A DNA stretch of 64,000 bases from positions 49,729-113,728 of the forward strand of contig CAJJDN010000126.1 of NCBI GenBank assembly GCA_905182985.1, written 5' to 3'. Positions 48,175 through 61,480 of the stretch are shown here, piece after piece; within the stretch, counting starts at the first letter, position 1; each line of letters begins with the position of its first letter. This stretch comes from Paramecium sonneborni (Eukaryota; Ciliophora; Oligohymenophorea; Peniculida; Parameciidae). A program made the position numbers and the translations under genes. The notes under the pieces were generated by a model that was not told the origin of the DNA, searched no databases, and saw only the letters and a program-made list of their open reading frames with translations.

Positions 48175-48276
48175 TTAAATATATATAATAAATGCTTGAT
48201 ATTTTAAGTAAATCAATGGTAAAATAAATATTATATATTTAAAAATTATTTATTTGTTTGATATAGATAAATATTT

Positions 48277-49428
48277 ATGAATAGCAAAGATAAAATTTCC
48301 AAATATAAAGCCAAAGTTAATGATGTTATCTAAAATATGGTGTATGAGTTATTCAAAAAATAACCAGAAAATTATGTAATTTAAAATTTTAGGTTAGATT
48401 GATTGGATGATTTAATACTTAGAAGTAAGAAGAGCTAAAAATAATGTAAGAACAACACAAAGTCTATAGATTGAATATCATATATCCTCTGAAGAAGATA
48501 ATGCAGAAGATGTAGACGAATTAGAAAAAGCTGTAAGAAAAGAATAACAATTTCGTACTTCTGTAAGTGCTGAAGTATATGGACTTTACAATAAAAAAGA
48601 AGACTTTAAACCTAGAGTAATTCCTAAAAGTTAAGATCAGAGAGAAAGAATAGAAAACAAACTAAGTGGTGTTTTTATGTTTTAAGGATTGGATTAAAAT
48701 GAAAAAAATATAATTATTGATGCCATGGAAGAAAAACATTTCAATGCAGGAGATTGGATAATTAATTAAGGTGATGATGGCAATGAATTATATGTTGTAG
48801 CTTAAGGTTAATTAGATTGTTATAGACGATTCTCTAAAGATCAAGAACCTAAATTAATTAAATAATATTAAAGTGGAGATATGTTCGGTGAGTTGGCTCT
48901 TCTATACAATGCACCTAGAGCAGCCTCCATCTAATCAAATACTGAATCAATTCTTTTTGCACTTGATAGATCTACTTTCAATGCTATTGTTAAAGAAGCC
49001 ACAGTCAAAAGAAGAGAACATTATGAAGAAGTACTATCTAAAGTTGAAATACTCAAATCTATTGATTCTTATGAAAAAACTTAAATATGTGATGGTTTGA
49101 AAGAATAACACTTTAAATCTTAAGAATATATACTTAAAGAAGGAGAAGAAGGACATAAATTCTATATCGTTGTTAAAGGAACTCTTATTGCTATTAAATA
49201 AAATGAAGAAGTTCTTAAATATAAAACTGGTGACTATTTTGGTGAATTAGCTCTTATTAATAAAGTACCAAGACAAGCAACTATTTAAGCTGAAGTAATC
49301 ATTTAAATTTATTCTAGACTGATTGTATTGTTGTCTATTTAGATTATCAAGCATTTATAAGACTTTTAGGACCTATTGAAAATATTTTAATTAGAAATGC
49401 AGATAACTACAAAAAGTTTATCAATTGA
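48277..49428 (+). CDS. cAMP-dependent protein kinase regulatory subunit
   Basis: ATG 48277, introns 48376-48397 and 49295-49317 (22, 23 nt), TGA 49426-49428; 368 aa, the normal R-subunit size. A short N-terminal docking helix (VYELFKKQPENYIDWMIQYL) resembles the RIIa fold. A linker follows, with FRTSVSAEVYG as the pseudosubstrate-like/inhibitor region. Then come two cyclic-nucleotide domains, with phosphate-binding cassettes GDMFGELALLYNAPRAAS (~193) and GDYFGELALINKVPRQAT (~311). The Gly-Glu and Arg residues that hold cAMP are present in both. In Paramecium cAMP/PKA speeds ciliary beat. Confidence 0.93.
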
Positions 49429-49658
49429 CAATCATATTCAAAATAAAATAAATTATATCATCAACAAATTTTTATTTATTCTAATTTTAGTTTTATAATC
49501 CAATTTACATCTTTCACTCTTTATCCATTATTCTCAAATATAATCACTTTATTACAGCTAATTTCGTTATGAACTTTTTCTATTATTTAACAAAAAATTC
49601 AATTCTAAATTATCATCTTACTCAATATCATTTTCATTGTTCAAATTAGTAAAAAGTT

Positions 49659-50119
49659 TCAGATAATCTAAGCATATTGATTACTCTCTTCTCGAATAAG
49701 AAATATCTTCAAAATTTTTGAGTTGGATAAAGTGAATTAATTATCTAAAGCAAATTCAATAAATTCATGAATGGATTGAACAATCCACTTATCAGAAATT
49801 TTTAAGCTTTTATCTAATTTATCTTGTCTTTCTAGTCGTAAATTACCCTTTACATTTCATTCTTCATATACTTTAAAAACCAAATCCTACTATTTTGTTA
49901 ATTGAATATGACTAACTTACAAAGTTTTAATTTCCAATTTGATTTTTGCAGATATTTATGTATGATAAATTGGACTCAATATTAATTTAGGAAGATCATA
50001 AGTAATCTTTTTAAGTTAATAAATTAAATTGCTACTCACTACTCAAATTCAAATATTTCAAACTTCTACACCTTGGAGGGTATTTTCTTAAATTTTAATT
50101 TATTCAAAGATATCATCAT
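49659..50119 (-). CDS. Small hypothetical protein
   Basis: ATG 50119-50117 (MMISLNKLKFKKIPSK), intron(s) in the first third not fully resolved, a 24-nt intron near 49855 (GTATATGAAG..GTAAAG), then ERQDKLDKSLKISDKWIVQS, IHEFIEFALDNQFTLSNSK and the TGA at 49661-49659. A middle strand-rich part (TYDLPKLILSPIYHTQISAK) looks beta. About 130 residues; not recognised. Confidence 0.45.
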
Positions 50120-51624
50120 GTAAATAAATAAAGATGAGATAATTAAATATTAATTTCATGGATTTATTTTCAATCCTAAAATTTAGTTTGTTTCTTGATA
50201 AAATAATATTTGGTGTAGAGTTTAAGTAAATATGGAAGTGAGTTTAAAATAAATTTACCAATTATTAAAATTCAGATATTCTCTACTACTGAAATGTTTA
50301 ATGAAAAAAAAATTTTAATAGATGATCCTGCATATTTTTGAGAAACAAAGTTTTAATAATTATGTACTTTTAGCAGTGTTCTTAAATGGCCTTCTTTATT
50401 ATTGAATTTACTCCATCAATAATCATAAAGTTATATGATAAATCATAAAATTATCAAATATTTTTTTTTAATTAAATACAATCTCTCCTCATTACCATAT
50501 TGATATTCACATCACAAATTATGAAATTTTATAAGCTTATTTAAGTTTTTATAGAATTATTTAATTAATTAAGAGTAAACAAATTTAAAAGAAATTTGTT
50601 TATATTTCATAATTTCTTAATTAGACTTTTTATTAGAAGACTCTGATATTTTTTAATATGTTAATTTTGAGAATATTTACCTAATAATTAATTATACTTC
50701 AAATTTAACTATTTTTGTGAATTTGTCTTATATCTATATATAATTCAAGCTTGAGGAGCTCCAGATCTTATTTCTTTATCAAATTTTATGAGATATCTAA
50801 ATAATTTAAGTAATTTTGGTTATAACTCTACTGTTAGAATGCTTTCCAAAAGGTTTGAAGCCATATCAAAAAAATTTAAATTGCTCTGATGAAATATACA
50901 TTTAAGAAATCTCAAATGCTTAATTTTGAGAAATTGAGTGAGAATTAATTTTACGAAATTTAGATTTGATTCAATTTTTCTTAAATTAATAAAAATGATT
51001 GAGATAGTGAACAAAAACTAAAAAATAATATAAAAAAAATAAAATATTAATTTTACTATTGATATATAATTTTTATCTAACAATCAATAATTAAGTATGA
51101 GCAGAATAAGTTATTTTAATGATTATAAATAACAATAAAATATTTTTAATATAAATTTTTAAATTCATCCAATTAATTAGTGAAGTATAATATTTCTGAA
51201 ATTCATATATAAATTTTACTCTTTAATTTAAAAAAGCAGATTATGAGGAATAATTTTTTTCAATATTTATAATTCCATGATATGAAATTTGCATTTAGAA
51301 AATTTGTATGAACAATATTAAAGCAATCATACATAATAAATCTTAGAACAGGCTTTTCATTAATCATTTTTAATTGTAAAATAAATAAATTATAATGTTT
51401 AACATTTTAATATAAAAAATAAACAAAACATTAAAATGCAATATCTATTTGAAGTAAATAATCTAATTAAATCAGGAAAGAAGCTAAATCAGTTATATAA
51501 ATAATAAATATCTTGATATTTTAATAATATATAATAATTTTACAGTAAATTTCGATGTTTATGAGAAAGATAAGAAAATAATAGATAGAGGCTATATTAT
51601 TTAATATATAAATGTATGACTTTA
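50120..51624. other. Long AT-rich non-coding stretch
   Basis: About 1.5 kb without a consistent exon chain on either strand. A 64-codon minus-strand standard ORF at 50820-51014 has no coding support in the ciliate code. Unusually long for this genome; it may contain decayed genes or unrecognised IES-like DNA. Confidence 0.45.
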
Positions 51625-52778
51625 TCATTTTAATACTAATTTAACTGCCTCTACAATATTGTGTGTTTTAGGGAAACTAAGTTCTTCTAAATTAAATGCA
51701 TAAGGTGTTGGAATGTCTACTCCTGTAACTCTAACAACAGGTGCATCCAAATGGAAGAATGCATTAGCTTTAAAAATAGGATATCAATTTACTTTCATTA
51801 ATAATACTACAGATTTCTGCTCCAATTCCACACTATCCCCATCCTTCTTCAACTGTAACAACTCTATGAGTCTTCTAGAGACTTTTAATAATAGTGTTTC
51901 TATCTAAAGGTTTCAAAGTTCTAAGATTTATAACTTCACATGATATTCCTTCTCTTTCTAGTTCTGCAGCAGCTAACATCGAATATCTCAAATTAATTGA
52001 TTATTTTACTTGACCATTTTTGAGAATGTTACAATTGTGACATCTTTTCCTTCTCTCATGACTTTAGCTTTTCCAATAGGTATTAGATAATCCTTATCCA
52101 TAACATTTTCAGGGACTTCAAAAGCTTCATTATACATTATTTCATTTTCAAGAAAAACAACAGGATTTGGATTTCTGACTGCTGCCTTTAAAAGACCTCT
52201 TGCATCATCACAATCATATGGAGATAATACAATCAAACCTGGGACTTAACTATACCAGGCTGCAAAACATTGTGAATGTTAAGCAGCTACTGCTGCTGCT
52301 GCACTAAATTTGAATAAATAAAGAATGTTACCCATTAATTCCTCTAAATACTATAGATGTTTTGAGACCACCTGCACTCATGTAATTTAATTTTGCTGAT
52401 GAATTGATAACATGATCAATAGCTTACATTGCAAAATTGAATGTCATAAATTCAACAATGGGTTTAAGTCCATACCTATTAATAGATGAGGTAAATTTTA
52501 CATTGCTGCTCCTACACTCAAACCTGTAAATCCAGCTTCTGTTATTGGAGTATCCCAGATTCTACTCTTTCCAAAACGATCATATAAACCCTTAGATACT
52601 TTATAAGCACCTTAATATTAACCTACTTCCTCTCCTAATAAATTAATAATACTTATTAAATACCTATCAAAAAGACATTTGAATCTCTTTCAATTTCTTA
52701 AGCCATAGCACTATTTATGGCTTCTCTGACCGTCATTTTAGCAAACCCACATCTTAATTTATGAGCAATTCTTAACAT
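51625..52778 (-). CDS. PDHB: Pyruvate dehydrogenase E1 beta subunit, mitochondrial
   Basis: ATG 52778-52776, five introns (52635-52663, 52476-52501, 52304-52331, 51987-52009, 51768-51792; 29, 26, 28, 23, 25 nt), TGA 51627-51625; exactly 341 codons. A basic N-terminus ([14 protein letters not shown]) is a likely mitochondrial presequence. Family sequence throughout: [80 protein letters not shown], and the C-terminal DIPTPYAF. With E1 alpha it decarboxylates pyruvate using ThDP, feeding acetyl-CoA to the citrate cycle. Confidence 0.95.
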
Positions 52779-53053
52779 GAATTATTTATATTTTTCTATA
52801 ATTCAATTAATATAATGTAATACATAATTTATATAATATAAACAAATAATTTAAAAATCTATTTTCTTAATTGCTACTGATATTATATTTAAATCCCCAA
52901 AGTTTAACAAATATTTAATCTATTTATCAATGATTACACTTACCCCACCAAATATTATATAAATATTAATCATTTAGATTTCCTCTGCTATTATATAATT
53001 TGATTACTCAATACTTTCTCTTTTTTTTAAACCCTTATTTTTCCTCTTTTTCT

Positions 53054-53368
53054 TCACTTATGATTTAAAAACCTCTTCCTCTATGTTCTCTTATCATATA
53101 CCAGATTAAATTTATTTCGATAGTTGATTATTTCTAGCTTTTTGATTGAGTGCTCTAAAAATTCTGAATTAGAAAGTTCTTAAATAAATTTTACTACTAT
53201 AGATAAGCTCTTAGGATTTATAATAAAGAAGATATACATATTTAGTTTCTTGATTCTTGCTATATTTTTATCGAATTCTTTGAAACTAATCTTTTTTAAT
53301 GGGTTTCTCTTTCATTATTTTTACAGATACCTTTTAAAAAGTGAAAGTTCAATTCTTCTTAAAGACAT
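53054..53368 (-). CDS. Small hypothetical protein, 96 aa
   Basis: ATG 53368-53366, one 24-nt intron (GTATCTGTAA..GAAAGAG, about 53307-53330), TGA 53056-53054; exactly 97 codons. Sequence MSLRRIELSLFKRNPLKK, then FKEFDKNIARIKKLNMYIF, a hydrophobic stretch FIINPKSLSIVVKFIQEL and a basic end. No known domain seen. Confidence 0.55.
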
Positions 53369-53671
53369 ATACTTATTTTCTTTATGAATAGTAAGAAAAT
53401 TGATATTGAATAATTACAATAATAATTAAGTATCATTTTTGGACAATAATACGAAATTTTCCAAAGATAAATTAATCATTTGACTTTAAAACAAAAATGA
53501 TCGTACATTCTTACGAAAATAAAGCGACTGAAGTCATTTTTGATTCTAAACAGATGACTAATTAGGTTATCTGGTTGATCTAGAAAAAATTCTAATATAT
53601 AATGAATAAAAGAAATATATATTTAAAGTATAATTATTCATCAAATTTCTGTTTTAACATCATTAGTATGC

Positions 53672-54083
53672 TCAACTTTATAAAAAAGAGGGGGAGGTTA
53701 ATAGCTATAAGGGTAGTAAATAAAACTAATTTAGTTTAAATGATTACTTTTGACCAAGTTTGGGCAATTGCTTCTTAATTAATGTAGCTTAATCTAATTG
53801 TTTTTCAACAGTTTTTCTGTTCAACTTTGGTCTTTTTTAGCGCTCTTTCTTTTTCCCAATTCTTCCTTGGGTTTTGTAAGTCTTCAAAATTGCTTTTGCA
53901 GTCGATAATTTTATTTCACTTGCTTGGGCTGCTAATTTGACTGAAACCCCTTCTTCTAAAACTTATTTAATAAGGAGATTCCTTTTCTCATCAGTTATAA
54001 CACTGTATTTCTTATGAGGCACTTCAGCTAAAAATAATACGTACTATGTTATTATTTTGAGATTTCAGCTTCAGATTAGACAT
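53672..54083 (-). CDS. Homeodomain-like HTH protein, transposase-type
   Basis: The central part YSVITDEKRNLLIKQVLEEG, then VSVKLAAQASEIKLSTAKAI and LKTYKTQGRIGKKKER is a classic three-helix DNA-binding domain of the kind found at the N-terminus of Tc1/mariner- or Tigger-like transposases and in related ciliate proteins. The stop is TGA 53674-53672. The likely start at 54083-54081 (MSNLKLKSQNNN) must be joined over a 17-nt 'intron' near 54030, one base off a usual phase, so the start is uncertain. No DDE catalytic domain follows in frame. It is either a domesticated HTH regulator or a transposase remnant. Confidence 0.6.
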
Positions 54084-55645
54084 TTCTGGCACTTGGTACT
54101 TGCAATGGTGGATGAAAATATAAACTTTAACTTTTCGGCAACATCCCGGAATAATTAAACATGAAGATAATATTTACTTTTTTGAAAATAACCTTTTAAT
54201 TGTTTTAATTAGTGATAAATAAAGATTCAAACTGGGTAGTTATATAAAAAAGACAACCAAAGAAGAGCCAATTAAACCATCCTATTCAAGTTGTATAGAA
54301 TGTATGTTTTATGCTGTTCAAATTTTATAATCAAGTTTCGACTACTAATAGTTTTTATAAAATTGAAATGTTATAGCTCTTTAACAAACTTAATCTATCT
54401 TTTAAATTCTACTGCACACCATCTAATATTGATTAGTTAATTAATCAATAATTTCTAATACATGTATGTTAAGATCAGTTGTTTCAACCATTGGAAATAT
54501 ATTAATCAATATTTATGAGACATTTATAATTTATTTGATAAATTTACCAAAATGAATTCAATAATCACATATAATATAGTTTTTTATAAATAACAGACAA
54601 TTTTTCCTTCAATTAAATATAAATTATGTCTCATTCCTCATTATCTCTATAAATATCTCATTTTTTAATTCTTTTAAAATATATCACTCTTAAATTTATT
54701 TTTTATCAATTATATTGAATAGTTTATTTCAAATTAATGCATAGTGACAACTTTTCTTTCATAATTATGCTTTTATTGATCATCCTAAACTATTCACAAG
54801 GTTTTTAAATTAAAATTTTTTCAATAATATTTTATATATTTAGCTATTATTTTGAAGTTTGAAATAAAATTAAATAATTAAATTTATACAGTATTACATT
54901 AAACTGCTACAAAAGAATTACTCTTCTATTTATCAATACTTCTGCTTTTTGATAAAGAATATAGCAGAGTATATTAATAAAAATTACTTTAAATCTTATT
55001 ATAATGATATTTAAAAACCTCTCTTTAAGTTTTACTATTAAAAAAGAATATTTTTAGTTAAACTTTTAATTTCCTTCAAAAAAAGATTAGATTTAAAAAA
55101 GATAAGATGAAATTTATATATAACAATATTATTTTCAATTTAAAGATGTTTTATCAAAGAAAATTGCAATTAAAAGTATATTTATTGGACTATTTAAATT
55201 TTTGTCATTGATCTCAATATTTAAATATTTGGTTAGAAAGAATATATGATATAAAACATATAATAAATCTAGAATTTCTACTTAGAGATAGTAGGATAAC
55301 TAAAAATGTAATCTTTAATTAATTTACATTCAGAACTTAGAAATTGATGTAATATTCAGCGCTTTTATTATTATATTAATAATCAAATAAATTCAATACA
55401 TTAATAATGCTTAACTATTAAAATATATTTTGTTTGATTAACAAATATAAAATTTATTACATTTATATTTATTTCTGTGATATTGATGTTTATAAATTTA
55501 GAATTTAATTATCAATAACTTTACCTATGTTAATTAAGAAATATTTGAATTGATATTTATACAATAGGATTTTTTAATCTAACAATTTACAACCTATTAT
55601 TAAAATCTCATATTTTTCGATAGCTTAATTATTTTAAATATAAGA
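54084..55645. other. Long AT-rich non-coding stretch
   Basis: About 1.5 kb upstream of both the HTH gene and the large PAS-like receptor gene. Short open pieces occur (for example around 54270-54480) without coding continuity; they could be remnants of a mobile element connected with the neighbouring HTH gene. Nothing firm. Confidence 0.45.
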
Positions 55646-57783
55646 ATGAATACTCATTTGCTAGAATCAATTTGTATTCAAGTTGGATATTTTGAAATAC
55701 AAATAAAGTTACTATTGCTCCCTTTATTTTTCACTGTAGGCAAATTATTTTCATTATTGTTTGTGATTTATCCATAAAACTAAGGTGATGAGTTTTAGAA
55801 TGTGATATAATCAACTAGTGAAAATAGGTTTTACCCATTGTTATAATTTCAAATTGAAGTAATAAATTAAGGTCTTGGCAATCAAGAAATACAACATTAT
55901 TTTTCTTTGATTTTTAATTTTGTTATTACTTTAGTTTTTGGAATAACTATCATTCTCAACTACAATTAAAATGATAGAATAGATGATAATGTCAAATAAG
56001 AAAATATAAGAACTATTTTAATGAGAGCCATATGTCTCATTAACTCTTTTGTAAATGTAACGATTTTATAACCTCTATTAATATTTGGTTTGTATAACAT
56101 AAAAAATTCGATGTAAAGACAACTGTACATTTGGATTATAAACGATATTCTATTTTTAATTTACATACATTTTACATAAATTATGTATTTTTTATTAACT
56201 GAAGGCACATTAATTATAAAATTAAATTCTTATAAGAAATTATAAATCTCATTTATAGAATATATTGGGTATTTATTAATTCTATCTTAATCATATATTT
56301 TTACATTTAGCTTACCTAATATCGCTAAATATGTATAATCAATAATTTATTTATTAATTACTCTATGTGAAATACATTCTATTTTCATTTCAAAAGTATA
56401 TTCATCATAAACTCAAATTTATCTATTAATAATTATTCATTCAGGTGGAACATTAATATCTCTTTGTACTTTATCAAACATTGATAAACCTTTAATTTAT
56501 ATACTTTTGCTTAGCCCCTTTTTAATTTATATTGGTATTTTTGCCTGGAATAGGATCTAAATGTAGATTTAAAATTAAGAGTCTTTTTAACTATCTTACT
56601 TAGATCTAAACAATTTAATTTGCAGAAAACTTTCAAATGAAAAATCTTCATTTAATTATACTTGTGTACTAAATTCAATAAAATTAAGCNTTATTAAAAT
56701 CTCATATTTTTCGATAGCTTAATTATTTTAAATATAAGAATGAATACTCATTTGCTAGAATCAATTTGTATTCAAGTTGGATATTTTGAAATACAAATAA
56801 AGTTACTATTGCTCCCTTTATTTTTCACTGTAGGCAAATTATTTTCATTATTGTTTGTGATTTATCCATAAAACTAAGGTGATGAGTTTTAGAATGTGAT
56901 ATAATCAACTAGTGAAAATAGGTTTTACCCATTGTTATAATTTCAAATTGAAGTAATAAATTAAGGTCTTGGCAATCAAGAAATACAACATTATTTTTCT
57001 TTGATTTTTAATTTTGTTATTACTTTAGTTTTTGGAATAACTATCATTCTCAACTACAATTAAAATGATAGAATAGATGATAATGTCAAATAAGAAAATA
57101 TAAGAACTATTTTAATGAGAGCCATATGTCTCATTAACTCTTTTGTAAATGTAACGATTTTATAACCTCTATTAATATTTGGTTTGTATAACATAAAAAA
57201 TTCGATGTAAAGACAACTGTACATTTGGATTATAAACGATATTCTATTTTTAATTTACATACATTTTACATAAATTATGTATTTTTTATTAACTGAAGGC
57301 ACATTAATTATAAAATTAAATTCTTATAAGAAATTATAAATCTCATTTATAGAATATATTGGGTATTTATTAATTCTATCTTAATCATATATTTTTACAT
57401 TTAGCTTACCTAATATCGCTAAATATGTATAATCAATAATTTATTTATTAATTACTCTATGTGAAATACATTCTATTTTCATTTCAAAAGTATATTCATC
57501 ATAAACTCAAATTTATCTATTAATAATTATTCATTCAGGTGGAACATTAATATCTCTTTGTACTTTATCAAACATTGATAAACCTTTAATTTATATACTT
57601 TTGCTTAGCCCCTTTTTAATTTATATTGGTATTTTTGCCTGGAATAGGATCTAAATGTAGATTTAAAATTAAGAGTCTTTTTAACTATCTTACTTAGATC
57701 TAAACAATTTAATTTGCAGAAAACTTTCAAATGAAAAATCTTCATTTAATTATACTTGTGTACTAAATTCAATAAAATTAAGC
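55597..57783. repeat. Perfect 1093-bp direct repeat around a single N (56690)
   Basis: 55597-56689 equals 56691-57783. It covers the 5' part of the large receptor gene, which therefore appears once as a fragment (55646-56689) and once as the complete gene start (56740). Contig-overlap artefact. Confidence 0.9.
55646..56689 (+). CDS. 5' fragment copy of the large receptor gene (assembly duplicate)
   Basis: Identical to 56740-57783; runs into the N at 56690. Count it with the gene at 56740-61480. Confidence 0.7.
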
Positions 57784-60700
57784 AAGCATTAATAAAAATG
57801 CTTGAGTATACAATGTTTCTGTCATAATTAATAATATTACTCAACTGATTCAAAATAATTTTTAAATCTACCTGACATTATTGAAGATGATATTAAATTT
57901 AGTTTGATCAAAAATTTAAAAAAATAAGTTTCATTAAAATAACCTAAAGATATTTTATATATTTTATGTCATATTTTATTTGCTTAATAATATAATGGAG
58001 AAGTTTATGAAATTTACTCTAAAATTGAGAATAAAAATATAATGGACAATTTAAATAAGCTGTAAAAAATTAAATGGAAAGTTTTCACTATGATTATTAA
58101 ACAGAATCTTTATAATAGCTTTACTGCAAAAATTGAAAATTACAGCAAAGATTAAATTTATTTATCAATGAAAATTAATTAATTTGTTCAATCAGAAAGT
58201 TTCAATTAAAGCATTAAAGAGGGGCTGATAAATATTATTCAAAAAAAGTTAGATTTCTCTTAAATCCTTTTAGAATAATATAAAGAAAAAGGTTTTTTAT
58301 TTTAATATTACAACCTAATGGAATAAATAGAAAAATAAGAAAAATCTTTAAGAATGATTTATGAAAAATTTCCAAGTATTAATTATTTATAATAAATTAG
58401 GTTAAAAAAATTAATCTTAACTTATGTTTTTTTATGGAGAAATCAAGTAAGATTGGTAGAAAGCATTTGATTAATTATAGATTAATGCTTTAGATAATTA
58501 ATTATTAGATCAATAACATGATATCGATATTAATAGATTAACAAACAAAATGTCTTATGTAATATTCTCATTTGAGGAAAGGAAATTAAAAATTAAATCA
58601 TTTTCTAAAAAGGCTCCATAAATTTTTGGACATAACAATAAATCTTTTGATAATCTTGCTAATACTGATTAATTAATACCAAGAATTATTCGAGATAATC
58701 ATAATAGTTATATAGAATAATTCTTATGTGATGGAAAGGGAAGTTTCTTTAGAAAAAAATCTTAAATCATTTGTTCAATGAAATCTGGATTTTTATAAAA
58801 TATTGATTTTTTTTATGATTTATACTTTGATAATAATTAAAGTTTTAGATTCATAACATTTTTTAGTGCTCTAGAATAAGTTGATCCAATTATTTTAATA
58901 GATAAAAATAACAGAATTCAAGGAGTTAATAAAGAATTATTTAAACAACTAAATTTTAATCCAAAAATAATAGAAACTTTATAAATTGAGAAAAACTTGT
59001 ATAACATTGGAGCAATAAATTTTATTCCTGGCTATGTTTTAAATAGTAATTCAAACACAGTTTCTTTTTAATTTAGTTTTCCAAAAGAATCCTTCTTCCT
59101 TTAATTAGTTCAGTAAAAAGTATCTTTACAGAAAATAGATGCAAATTTAATTATATATGATATTAACTGTGATATTTATCATAGATAAAACCATAAAATA
59201 TTTAAATTTAACAAGATATAAGAAAATGGATAATTTAGATAATTATTGTCAATGGATTTATAAAGTATTCATGATAAAATATTTGAAATTAATGATGAAG
59301 AATCTGTTATTTATCCATATGATTGTAATATGGTATCACCAAAAGGTTCTTGCATAAATAATATCATTTTCGATACATAAAGAAAGACAGATATTAAGAT
59401 ATTTAGTGAAACTGAAGATAAAAATTAAATTTTTAAATTTAGCAAACATGAAATTCTGAATGATTATAGTGATTCATATTTAACAGAAAAAGAAGATAAA
59501 ACTGTATAAATCTTAGGAAATATCTATGAAAATGATATTAGAAATTAAGAAAATATGATAGTAGGAGGATCATAAGCATCTTCAATGGCTGGATTAAGAA
59601 AATCAATTTTTTATAAAAAATATTCTTTAATAAATATCTTAAATGAATCCAAAGCTACAAGTCCTATTCTTTTAAAGCTTATTGGATTAACATTGATTGC
59701 TTTACTTAGTTAATCCATTTATTTAATAATTGTAATTTTTATCATAATATTTAGAATATTATATATTCCAAATAAGACTTCAATTCTCTTAATTATTATT
59801 ATGAATCCATCTAAATCAATCATTATTTTATTGAACCTATGCAAAAATTCTTTTTAACTCGCTATATGTTAGTAGATTATTAAATCTCTTCTTACTATGG
59901 AATATTGGATGATAATAAATTAAGATATCATACAAAATTTATTATACCACTTATAGTTGATTCTTTTGATTAATTTAAATAAAATTTTTAGGATCATTTT
60001 TAGGATGAACATTTCTCAGAATTCATTAGAGATTAATATGTTGTTGTAAAATAATAAACATATCATTACTCTCCAACCAAATAATAAGAATATAATTTAA
60101 CTCTATTTAATGCATTTAGTATACTTTTAGATGCTTTTTATAAGTAATAATAAATCTATGTGAATAATTCTACAACAAGAGGAACTAATCCTCATAATAC
60201 CTATTAATATATCAATTATATACTCTTTGTAACAATATTTGATCAAATATCTGATTAAATGCATTAAGAATCTATAATATAAATTGATTTGGTTGTTAAA
60301 AGATGGTTAATATTAGTAATTCCAATATCTATTATTTTTAGTTTAATCATTATCTTATTAGCATATTACCATAATCTTTTCAATCATTTATTGTAAAGGT
60401 TTTTTGCATTAAATAATTTTATAGAATAATCTGCTATTGAAAATGATTCTATAAGGCAACTATTTATTTTATAATCTTTAAAATAAGGATCAGATTTAAT
60501 CCATAAATATAAGTTTAATCTTATTGGAAAGGAAGAGATGTTAAGAAAAAGTCATTAGAAAGAAAAAAGAAATTAAATAACTTTTTAGAATGAAATTAGA
60601 AGAACAAAAAGCAGTGTAAAAATTACTAAAATTCCTCTAATAATTATGATTGTGTTTTTTTAAATTTAATACTCTCTAATTACAGGACCATTAACTTATA

Positions 60701-61480
60701 CAGGAGCTAAATATATGAGAAAATTTCCTGATACTATACATTTTTTTAAATCATTTTCTGATATTGGTGTTTATATTCCAGCTGCATTTTCTCAAAAAGA
60801 GATGCTGTATTATTTTTTTTATTTTTCATACTTTAAAAATGAAGATAGAGTGTTTTTTAGAGAATAAATTTAAAAAGCAGTCAAGAAGATTGATACTTTC
60901 TTAAATTTAAAATTGTAAGATGTAAATTATTAATTTTCATCTGAGTTTTTGGATAATTATGAATTTTAAGAAAAAAGCAATCTTTGTTTATTATTAAATA
61001 GCAGTAAATATTTTGATTTTGATTATTTTTGTAATCATTCTTAAAATGGAATTCTGAAATTAGGATTGATACCAACTTTAAATGCTTTCAGTAATCTCTT
61101 AAAGAATGAGTTAGATTTAGATTTTCCAACATCAAGGACAGTTGCACCTTTAGAAGAATTGGAAGCTGTTTATTTTTGTTCAGATATAATATCAACCATT
61201 ACATAGTAGATGGCCTCTGATATTTATAACTAAGCATTAAAAATTGAATACATGTATGATGTAAAATAAATATTTTAAATTTAAGGTTATACATGGAGTA
61301 GCTTTAGCATTCACATTACTATTAATTTTAATAGTTTAGTTAAAAATATACTAGACATTTAAATTTAAACTTTAGAGAACAAAAACTATTTCATTAGTAT
61401 TTCCACTTCAAACTATATTTTTGAATGATCATTATGAGAGGGAGTTACGTAGAATTGTTACATCAGAATAATTAATATGA
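56740..61480 (+). CDS. Large multi-membrane protein with a PAS-like domain, 1552 aa
   Basis: ATG 56740, introns 58447-58480, 59732-59754 and 61261-61285 (34, 23, 25 nt), TGA 61478-61480; exactly 1553 codons. N-terminal ~300 residues hold about seven to nine hydrophobic segments (IKLLLLPLFFTVGKLFSLLF, FNFVITLVFGITIILNY). A long soluble part contains a PAS-like stretch (ALEQVDPIILIDKNNRIQG, VNKELFKQLNF). Another membrane segment (LLKLIGLTLIALLSQSIYLI) is followed by a large loop, then a final pair (VKRWLILVIPISIIFSLIII; GVALAFTLLLILIVQLKIY) and a cytosolic end. This layout is typical of a ciliate-expanded family of membrane PAS proteins whose ligand is unknown. There is no kinase or cyclase domain. 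Confidence 0.8.

Noticed and set aside
52006..52236. 76-codon standard-code ORF as a separate gene
   Set aside because: It is one exon of the PDH E1-beta gene, complete when five short introns are removed.
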